From NCBI GenBank assembly GCA_945898725.1, contig CAMDIK010000009.1:1-37566 (forward strand): a DNA stretch of 37,566 bases. Direction: 5' to 3'. Shown piece after piece: positions 32,140 to 37,566 of the stretch. Under the pieces are notes generated by a model that was given only the letters and a program-made list of their open reading frames with translations, was not told the DNA's origin and made no database searches. The first letter of the stretch is position 1, and every line of letters begins with the position of its first letter. A program made the translations under genes and the position numbers. This DNA comes from Rickettsia typhi (GTDB taxonomy: Bacteria; Pseudomonadota; Alphaproteobacteria; Rickettsiales; Deianiraeaceae).

Positions 32140-33126
32140 ATGTTCTTTTCTTGCAACTCTTACGCAAAATGTAATTTATTCCTTACTGTTAAGGGTTTGG
32201 AGCCTAACGGGTATCACAATATTGAGACGCTAATGGCATACTTGGATATATGCGATAGAATTTCTATAGTTGCAAAGCGCTACGGTGCAGGTTTGAACAT
32301 TGATATTACGGGTAAATTTGCGCATAAATTAACCAATCAATCAAACTGGGCGCGAAATAATATAATAACAAAAACATTTAAAGTGATAAGTCAGAAATAT
32401 GGAGTTCCTGTGGATTTTGACGTAAAACTGGAAAAAAATATCCCAATAGCATCGGGGCTTGGCGGCGGTTCATCCAATGCTGCTTGTATTATAAATTTCT
32501 GCAATTCATTCTTCGGGTTGGAAATGACAAATGAAGACAAGATTGATATTGCAAAAATTATAGGTGCAGACGTTGCATTTTTTACCCAAGATAGCGCGGC
32601 AATATGCTCTGGAATCGGGGAAATAATTCAACCCATTAATACCTCTGAAATAATATCAGATTACAGCGTGCTGGTTCTGGACCCAATAGCAAAAATAAGC
32701 ACACAGAATGTATATAGCGCCTACGACAATCTAAATCTTTCCCATGAAGAAAGGGATTTGTATAATTTAATTAACAATCATATCTCAATCAACGTGCAAA
32801 CTATGAGCAAACTCAACAAAGAAGTTGATATTATTGCAATGTCTTCCTGCGGAATGAATGCAATCACCGATTTTAGCCCGCAAATTATGCAATCTACCAA
32901 GCATATTATAGACAACATAATAAATGATAGCGAAAGCGTAGTATTTGCAGCAATAACCGGGGCAGGATCTGCGGCAATCATTGTCTTCCTTGATCCAGCT
33001 GAAAGTGCTTATCAATTGACAAAAGCAACCTTGAAATATCCAGGGATCTATGCAAAACAAACCAAAATATTGCCAAAAGTTTCACAGACTTTCCAACAAA
33101 TTGGCAGATATGTGGCTGCTGCATAG
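32140..33126 (+). CDS. ispE: 4-diphosphocytidyl-2-C-methyl-D-erythritol kinase
   Basis: The 328-residue GHMP kinase of the MEP isoprenoid pathway has the N-terminal substrate segment Y-A-K-C-N-L-F-L-T-V-K-G, the ATP-binding loop P-I-A-S-G-L-G-G-G-S-S-N-A-A near residue 110, and the C-terminal T-G-A-G-S-A. The usual A-P-A-K-I-N is Y-A-K-C-N here. It phosphorylates CDP-methylerythritol. The ATG at 32140 gives the family N-terminus; a TTG at 32119 is in frame but adds nothing recognisable. A TTGCAA at 32086 with TAAGAT 18 bp downstream may be its promoter. Confidence 0.93.
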   Translation: MFFSCNSYAKCNLFLTVKGLEPNGYHNIETLMAYLDICDRISIVAKRYGAGLNIDITGKFAHKLTNQSNWARNNIITKTFKVISQKYGVPVDFDVKLEKNIPIASGLGGGSSNAACIINFCNSFFGLEMTNEDKIDIAKIIGADVAFFTQDSAAICSGIGEIIQPINTSEIISDYSVLVLDPIAKISTQNVYSAYDNLNLSHEERDLYNLINNHISINVQTMSKLNKEVDIIAMSSCGMNAITDFSPQIMQSTKHIIDNIINDSESVVFAAITGAGSAAIIVFLDPAESAYQLTKATLKYPGIYAKQTKILPKVSQTFQQIGRYVAAA

Positions 33127-33220
33127 GTTAAGCAATATCCAAACCATCACTACACTGGGAGATCAAGAAATATTTTACGAAATAAATACACCCATCAGCT
33201 GGGAATGTGTGCAAATTTAT

Positions 33221-33265
33221 CAAAAAAAATAACCCGCACAACCAGAAAGGAAGTACAGGTTATTA
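33221..33265 (-). terminator. Intrinsic terminator downstream of the HU gene
   Basis: On the minus strand the arms at 33265-33254 and 33240-33229 form a 12-bp stem (two G-U pairs) around a 13-nt loop. The stem runs directly into a run of eight U (opposite A at 33223-33230). It sits 27 bp past the hup stop. It is the only clear intrinsic terminator found in the window. In the ispE direction there is no U-tract. Confidence 0.7.
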
Positions 33266-33291
33266 TCAGCAATTAAGAATACTTTAATGTA

Positions 33292-33600
33292 TTACTTTTT
33301 ACTAGCTTTCTTTTTATCAGCGAATAAAACCTTAATTTTTGGAGATACTCTAAGACTAAGAGTGCTAGAAGCAGCGATATTGATTGCTTCGCCAGTTGAA
33401 GGATTGCGACCTATACGTGCTTTTCTATCAACACGTACAAAAGTTCCAATGCTAGTGCGAACTTTGTTGCCTTTTTTCACTTCATCAAGAATGAAATCAA
33501 AAATAGCCTCAACACATAATTTAGAGGTAGCCTTCGACAAATCACACGCGCTAGACAATGCATCTATAACATCTTGTTTTGTTAATGTTCCTGTAGACAT
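33292..33600 (-). CDS. hup: HU/IHF-family DNA-binding protein
   Basis: The 102-residue nucleoid protein starts T-L-T-K-Q-D-V-I-D-A-L, with the conserved arm G-R-N-P-S-T-G-E-A-I-N-I (residues about 66-77) that inserts proline into the minor groove. A basic D-K-K-K-A-S-K-K tail extends past the usual end. Whether it is HU or an IHF subunit cannot be settled from sequence alone. It is monocistronic, with its own promoter and terminator, as expected of an abundant protein. Confidence 0.95.
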   Translation of the reverse strand: MSTGTLTKQDVIDALSSACDLSKATSKLCVEAIFDFILDEVKKGNKVRTSIGTFVRVDRKARIGRNPSTGEAINIAASSTLSLRVSPKIKVLFADKKKASKK

Positions 33601-33623
33601 AATTAAAAAAGAAAAAATCCCTT

Positions 33624-33653
33624 GTATTAAAGGGGTAAAAAAATATTACGCAA
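33624..33653 (-). promoter_or_regulatory. Candidate hup promoter
   Basis: Minus strand TTGCGT (33653-33648), 18-bp spacer, TAATAC (33629-33624). The -10 is bracketed by an inverted repeat CCCTT-TAATAC-AAGGG, which could be an operator. Confidence 0.45.
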
Positions 33654-33698
33654 GTTTTTTTTGATAAAATGTAGATTTTTATAAAATTACCCCCTTAA
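33627..33698. repeat. Imperfect 12-bp inverted repeat in the hup / envelope-cluster divergent region
   Basis: TTAAAGGGGTAA (33627-33638) and TTACCCCCTTAA (33687-33698) are inverted copies matching at 11 of 12 positions, 48 bp apart. One copy overlaps the hup -10; the other lies just downstream of TATAAA (33680-33685), the likely -10 of the plus-strand gene. The placement suggests a common regulator of both genes, though this is inference. Confidence 0.5.
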
Positions 33699-33712
33699 GT
33701 ACAATAATAATT

Positions 33713-34537
33713 ATGGCAATTTTGTGCAATAAAATGAAATTTTTGTTAATTATTCTAATATTTATCACGCATTCTTGCGCGCTATTTAACATAAATCTAA
33801 ACCCGGAAGAAGACGCAAAAGTGAAGCAAATTGCCGACCAAATGGTGCTAAATATACAATATAAACGCAACTATGACAGAATTTTTGTCAATTCTTTTTA
33901 CGATATGACGGGAAATGCCAACCCGGAAAACGCGAAAAATAATAGAATTTCGGTTAATGCACAACTTATTTTCACAGAATCACCAACAGGAATGGGTATA
34001 ACAGGGCTTACAATGCAATATTTAAAAACCGGAAATCTTTCATACACAATTACCATTAGACCGGAAAATTATGCAGATTTACCCGAAAAATCTACAGATA
34101 ATGCAAATCAACCATCAGTTTCAACGGTTAGAAAAGTTTCCACCCCGCAAAAGGGTAAAAAGCAAATACCATATTTGGCAAATTTTAAGCCGGAAAACAA
34201 TACATATATGCTAGACTCCGGCTATATTCAATCATATGCGCAATATGCCGGCTCCCCGGTTGACTTATTTGCAGAATATACAGCAGCCTTAAATGCAGAA
34301 GAAAATATAGCAAGGCAAATTGCCAGGGAATTTTACTATTCTGCCGTTATTACAATTCGCCTGCATGTTATCAGGTGCAGAAAAATTGGCGAAATTCTGG
34401 CAAAAAAACGCGATTTTGTCTTCGCAAATGATAAATCCAATACACCAATTGCCGCGCGCAGACTAGACGATATAGACTTAAAAAATATTAAAATTGTTGA
34501 CTATGAGGTTCATAAAAATGCGTGTAATATTATTTAG
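33713..34537 (+). CDS. Exported protein, tentatively LptE-like
   Basis: The protein has 274 residues (ATG 33713; an ATG seven codons later at 33734 gives a cleaner signal peptide). The signal sequence ends in T-H-S-C-A, a weak lipobox. The S-Y-T-I-T-I-R strand near residue 110 and the helix A-L-N-A-E-E-N-I-A-R-Q-I-A-R-E near 195-209 resemble the LPS-assembly lipoprotein LptE of alphaproteobacteria. A long insertion separates them, and about 50 extra C-terminal residues follow. The assignment is a loose pattern match. If correct it would act in LPS transport to the outer membrane. It overlaps the dioxygenase start by 20 bp. Confidence 0.6.
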   Translation: MAILCNKMKFLLIILIFITHSCALFNINLNPEEDAKVKQIADQMVLNIQYKRNYDRIFVNSFYDMTGNANPENAKNNRISVNAQLIFTESPTGMGITGLTMQYLKTGNLSYTITIRPENYADLPEKSTDNANQPSVSTVRKVSTPQKGKKQIPYLANFKPENNTYMLDSGYIQSYAQYAGSPVDLFAEYTAALNAEENIARQIAREFYYSAVITIRLHVIRCRKIGEILAKKRDFVFANDKSNTPIAARRLDDIDLKNIKIVDYEVHKNACNII

Positions 34538-35186
34538 CCTACTCTTGCTTCAGATTTTTAGCATCAATGCTGCTGCAAATTCCCCGGAAAGCATTTTAAG
34601 CAACAGGCGCTACACAACCCCAACTATTGACGATGGAGATTCCTTCGCGCGCCCACAAAAATTTGGAAAAACTAACAATCTTCGCAGAAAATCCGGCAGC
34701 CCATTCCTTGCAAAAGGTGAATATATTATGCTGGAGGGTTATCTTACAGATTTACTAAATTCGCCAATTGAAAATGCAAGAATCAAAATTTGGCAAGCAA
34801 ATCACTTCGGATATTACAATCATTTGCTGAAAAATACTGAAGATTACCTAAAATATGATATTGACTTCGCCGGAAGCGGAATATCCGTGACTGACAACCT
34901 TGGGCATTTTCAATTTATTACCATAATTCCGGGCTATTATGGAGATCGCGCGCCGCATATTCATTTTTTAATTCAACATGATTTACTGCAAAATGAATTT
35001 GAAACTCAAATGTTTTTTCCAGGGCACCCACGAAATACATATGACCCAATTTACACAACACTTGGCGCGTCTCAAAGGGCATTGGTAACCCCAAAAGTAA
35101 TTTTACTCACCCAGAACCCAGGTGACGGCAAATACGCCCTATTTAATATAAAATTAGACTGGATTCACCCAAATAAAACTTACTAA
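34518..35186 (+). CDS. Exported intradiol ring-cleavage dioxygenase-like protein
   Basis: The protein has 222 residues. A clear signal peptide (hydrophobic L-F-S-L-L-L-L-Q-I-F, cleavage near N-A-A-A) is followed by a beta-sandwich domain with the non-haem Fe(III) ligand set: a tyrosine in H-F-G-Y-Y-N-H, a tyrosine in P-G-Y-Y-G-D-R, and both histidines of A-P-H-I-H-F. V-T-D-N-L-G-H-F-Q-F-I-T-I matches the core of the protocatechuate dioxygenase family. Cytosolic members open catechol or protocatechuate rings; an exported one has no known substrate here, and no beta-ketoadipate genes are near. The ATG at 34518 overlaps the previous gene, and the next gene starts 1 bp after the stop. Confidence 0.85.
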   Translation: MRVILFSLLLLQIFSINAAANSPESILSNRRYTTPTIDDGDSFARPQKFGKTNNLRRKSGSPFLAKGEYIMLEGYLTDLLNSPIENARIKIWQANHFGYYNHLLKNTEDYLKYDIDFAGSGISVTDNLGHFQFITIIPGYYGDRAPHIHFLIQHDLLQNEFETQMFFPGHPRNTYDPIYTTLGASQRALVTPKVILLTQNPGDGKYALFNIKLDWIHPNKTY

Positions 35187-35187
35187 A

Positions 35188-36066
35188 ATGAAGATAATCT
35201 ATAGCATAATAACAATATTGCACTTATTAATTACGTCAAATGCGGCAAATGCTTCCGCTTGGCTGGTTCCGCCAGGAAAAACGCAGTTTATAGGGCAAAA
35301 TTGGAATACGCATTCCAACCTTCATGGAAATAGATATAATACCTATAATTTACCTATGTACCTCAATACCAGCGCGCTAAATGTATATATAGAACATGGT
35401 GTATTTGAAAAGTTTTCCCTTGGAGTAACATCAAATGCAAGCTGGAAAAGGGTAGATGATAACGTTTCGTATAACAATACATCACAGCAATCTTGGGACT
35501 ATATTGATATATTTGGAAAACTGAATGTCTTTAAAAATGATATTTTTGTTACCACATTGCAAAGCACCGCATCAATACCAATGTATAAAGAATATACTTT
35601 GCATCACACGCAATCTGCTTATATGCCCAGCAAAGCATATGAAGCGCGAATAATGTTTGGTCTTGGGGGCGGTAATGGTGGCTTGGTTTCAGGTATTTTA
35701 GGTGGCGATGGCTCGTTTATAAATCTTGAATTTGCATACAAAAAATATGAATCATTCACAGGGTATAATGAGGCAAAAATGCAGCTTGATCTGGGCTATA
35801 AAATTGATGATTCCGTAATTAAAATGCTATTATTGCAATATTTTCGCACAAATAAAATATATACAAAGTTTACACCCGATATGATTCCATATCAAAATGG
35901 CTATATGCACAACGACATAAGCCAGGTGCTTGGCTCTATTTTACTGGATATAGGTTCAAATACCTTGATGCAATTTGGTTTATTTTATGAAGTTAAGGGA
36001 AATTATATAGGAAAAAGTGAAGAGGGTAATAGTGCTCGCGGGCTTGTTCTTGGAATTTGGATGTAA
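35188..36066 (+). CDS. Predicted outer-membrane beta-barrel protein
   Basis: The 292-residue product has a signal peptide (cleavage around A-A-N-A-S-A). A mature part of alternating hydrophobic and polar strands follows, rich in Tyr, Asn and Gly, with no transmembrane helix. The mature N-terminus W-L-V-P-P-G-K-T-Q-F-I-G-Q resembles small porin-like proteins that start with a periplasmic plug or first strand. The C-terminus G-L-V-L-G-I-W-M ends in an aromatic-Met pair, not the usual terminal Phe. The family was not recognised with certainty. It starts 1 bp after the dioxygenase gene, so it is likely in the same transcript. Confidence 0.75.
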   Translation: MKIIYSIITILHLLITSNAANASAWLVPPGKTQFIGQNWNTHSNLHGNRYNTYNLPMYLNTSALNVYIEHGVFEKFSLGVTSNASWKRVDDNVSYNNTSQQSWDYIDIFGKLNVFKNDIFVTTLQSTASIPMYKEYTLHHTQSAYMPSKAYEARIMFGLGGGNGGLVSGILGGDGSFINLEFAYKKYESFTGYNEAKMQLDLGYKIDDSVIKMLLLQYFRTNKIYTKFTPDMIPYQNGYMHNDISQVLGSILLDIGSNTLMQFGLFYEVKGNYIGKSEEGNSARGLVLGIWM

Positions 36067-36184
36067 TTCTAATGTTTATAACATAAAAAGCAATACTTCC
36101 ACTAACATTATAATTCTTGCTATTCTTACTACACATAGTAGATATATTGCGTGTATAATATTTATTTATACTATGGGGGGTATT

Positions 36185-36283
36185 ATGATATATTCTGAAA
36201 TTATCGTTGATTTGGTAATGCTAGGCGTATTATTACTTGCACTGGCATTTTTCATAAAACACTTATGGAAAAAGTGCTGGTAA
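36185..36283 (+). CDS. Small single-pass membrane peptide (32 residues)
   Basis: The peptide runs M-I-Y-S-E-I-I-V-D-L, then a hydrophobic helix V-M-L-G-V-L-L-L-A-L-A-F-F-I, then H-L-W-K-K-C-W. The ATG at 36185 is preceded by GGGGGG (36175-36180) at ideal ribosome-binding spacing, and a perfect TATAAT lies at 36154-36159. The hydrophobic core followed by a positive, Trp-containing tail fits an inner-membrane small protein with N-out or N-in topology undecided. An in-frame upstream extension from 36017 overlaps the barrel gene and is not credible. No homologue is recognised. Confidence 0.55.
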   Translation: MIYSEIIVDLVMLGVLLLALAFFIKHLWKKCW

Positions 36284-36291
36284 TTTTATCC

Positions 36292-36320
36292 TTGCAAAAT
36301 AGTATTTTATATATTATGTA
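36292..36320 (+). promoter_or_regulatory. Candidate nuoD promoter
   Basis: TTGCAA at 36292-36297, 17-bp spacer, TATGTA at 36315-36320, 22 bp before the nuoD ATG. Confidence 0.5.
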
Positions 36321-36342
36321 AATTGTGTAATTAATACACAGT

Positions 36343-37533
36343 ATGTCTGACGCAGAAATTAATAACAAAGATCAAGAAATAACAGTAAATTTTGGCCCAC
36401 AGCACCCGGCGGCGCACGGGGTTTTAAGGCTAATTTTAGATATGGACGGGGAAACAATAAAGCGCGCAGACCCCCATATAGGCTTTTTGCATCGCGGAAC
36501 TGAAAAATTAATGGAACACAAAACTTACCTGCAGGCTTTGCCATATTTAGATAGATTGGACTATGTTTCACCAATGTGTCAAGAGCAGGCTTATGCGCTA
36601 ACTGTTGAAAAATTACTTGGAATTGACGTGCCCAAACGCGGGCAATATATTCGCGTGCTTTTTGCTGAAATTACAAGGCTTTTAAATCATGCGTTAAATG
36701 TTGCATGTCACGGGCTTGACGTTGGGGCTATGACGCCGCTATTATGGCTATTTGAAGAAAGGGAAAAAATGATGGAATTTTATGAGAGGGCATCAGGTTC
36801 TAGAATGCACGCGGCATATATTCGCCCTGGTGGTGTTGCAATGAATATAGACCAAAAATTGCTTGATGATATTTATAAATTTGCCGAGAAATTTCCAAGT
36901 AAAATTGATGACACCGAGACAATGTTTACAAATAATCGAATATTTAAAGATAGATTGGTGGGAATTGGGGTAATTTCCAAAGAAGACTGCCTGGCATTTG
37001 GTTGTTCCGGGCCCGTAATGCGCGCGTCTGGCATAGCTTGGGATATTAGAAAATCACAGCCGTATGACTGCTATGAAGACCTAGATTTTGCAGTTCCTGT
37101 TGGGCAAAATAGCGATTGCTATGATAGATATTTAATTCGCATAGTGGAAATGCGCGAATCTGTGAAGCTAATTAAGCAATGTATTGAAAAAATGCCGGAT
37201 GGAGATTTTGCAAATCAAAACCATAAAATCACCCCGCCAAAAAGAAGTGAAATGAAGCAGTCAATGGAGGCGCTAATTCACCATTTTAAGCTATTTAGCG
37301 AAGGATATCACGTGCCAGCAGGGGAAATTTATGTTCCAACGGAGGCGCCAAAGGGTGAATTTGGCGTGAATATTATATCAGATGGCACAAATCGCCCGTA
37401 TCGCTGCTATTTTAGAGCCCCCGGGTTCTCACATCTACAAATACTTGATAAAATATCTAGAGGGCATTTACTTGGCGATATTCCATCAATTATTGCCTCA
37501 CTTGACATAGTTTTCGGCGAAGTTGATAGATAA
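36343..37533 (+). CDS. nuoD: NADH-quinone oxidoreductase subunit D
   Basis: The 396-residue 49-kDa-type subunit forms the quinone site of complex I in its peripheral arm. Present are [14 protein letters not shown] at the N-terminus, H-R-G-T-E-K near 55, R-P-G-G-V-A, and the C-terminal F-R-A-P-G-F-S-H-L and D-I-V-F-G-E-V-D-R. The length is complete. nuoC and nuoE, its usual neighbours, are absent. A perfect TTGACA at 37545-37550 just after the stop suggests that the next gene has its own promoter. Confidence 0.97.
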   Translation: MSDAEINNKDQEITVNFGPQHPAAHGVLRLILDMDGETIKRADPHIGFLHRGTEKLMEHKTYLQALPYLDRLDYVSPMCQEQAYALTVEKLLGIDVPKRGQYIRVLFAEITRLLNHALNVACHGLDVGAMTPLLWLFEEREKMMEFYERASGSRMHAAYIRPGGVAMNIDQKLLDDIYKFAEKFPSKIDDTETMFTNNRIFKDRLVGIGVISKEDCLAFGCSGPVMRASGIAWDIRKSQPYDCYEDLDFAVPVGQNSDCYDRYLIRIVEMRESVKLIKQCIEKMPDGDFANQNHKITPPKRSEMKQSMEALIHHFKLFSEGYHVPAGEIYVPTEAPKGEFGVNIISDGTNRPYRCYFRAPGFSHLQILDKISRGHLLGDIPSIIASLDIVFGEVDR

Positions 37534-37566
37534 AAAAATAACACTTGACAAGTAGTGAAATTTGTG

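Noticed and set aside
33050..33232. A 60-codon plus-strand frame overlapping the end of ispE (ATG also at 33110 giving 40 codons).
   Set aside because: It lies mostly inside ispE in another frame, shows no recognisable domain, lacks a ribosome binding site, and its last codons run into the hup terminator region.
33229..33265. The same hairpin as a terminator for ispE on the plus strand.
   Set aside because: On the plus strand the stem is followed by ATCAGC and not a U-tract. The U run is on the minus side, so it serves hup.
36017..36283. An 88-codon frame starting inside the barrel gene.
   Set aside because: The first half is out of frame with the barrel gene and crosses an A/T-rich promoter region. 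Only the last 32 codons have a start with a ribosome binding site, so only those are called.
1..37566. CRISPR arrays, insertion sequences, prophage genes and integrase attachment sites.
   Set aside because: No regularly spaced repeats, transposase-like frames or tRNA-linked direct repeats were seen on either strand.

Overview
The window is about 37.6 kb of dense, AT-rich DNA from an alphaproteobacterium. The best fit is an intracellular Rickettsiales-type organism; a Holosporales-like relative is the main alternative. The case rests on several features: Rickettsia-like HscA, FeSOD, AcnA/GltA and complex I proteins; a VirB8 of the type IV secretion apparatus; the alphaproteobacterial TIGR02186/TauE pair; TTG and ATG starts with weak Shine-Dalgarno sequences; and operons broken into single genes. 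Nearly all of the DNA is coding. No tRNA, rRNA, insertion sequence, prophage or CRISPR array was seen. No gap between genes exceeds 300 bases.

Layout. 1-2.1 kb: the 5' end of gyrA and a large MORN-repeat protein, both on the minus strand. 2.2-5.3 kb: tmk-tgt, xseB on the opposite strand, then ybaB-atpB. 5.2-8.4 kb: a glycosyltransferase with a zf-CHCC zinc protein, plsX, and a ZnuA-like zinc-binding protein. 8.5-13.4 kb: xthA, the tauE-TIGR02186-mrp operon, and mtaB. 13.4-14.3 kb: an unrecognised 216-residue protein and a 259-bp gap holding a GC-richer, foldable segment that is probably a non-coding RNA. 14.3-22.9 kb: acnA downstream of an exported thioredoxin-fold protein, comF, gltA, and a GST-gspF-ctpA operon. 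23.0-29.0 kb: hscA, mltG, sodB-mnmE, nuoJ and a membrane protein that may be MreD. 29.0-33.6 kb: virB8-dciA, a membrane-anchored cyclophilin, murA, ispE, and an HU gene with its own terminator. 33.7-37.5 kb: a three-gene cluster for exported or envelope proteins (LptE-like, intradiol dioxygenase, beta-barrel), a 32-residue membrane peptide, and nuoD.

Together the genes describe an aerobic, envelope-building bacterium. It has a TCA cycle (gltA, acnA), complex I (nuoD, nuoJ), F-ATPase (atpB), phospholipid, peptidoglycan and isoprenoid synthesis (plsX, murA, mltG, ispE), tRNA modification (tgt, mtaB, mnmE) and Fe-S chaperones (hscA, mrp). Subunits of multi-protein complexes occur singly rather than in operons, and convergent neighbours commonly overlap at their 3' ends. 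The items most worth a second look are the MORN protein with a possible clan-CD cysteine peptidase domain, the foldable RNA-like island at 14.1-14.26 kb, the signal-peptide-bearing dioxygenase cluster, and the paired inverted repeat between the HU gene and that cluster.
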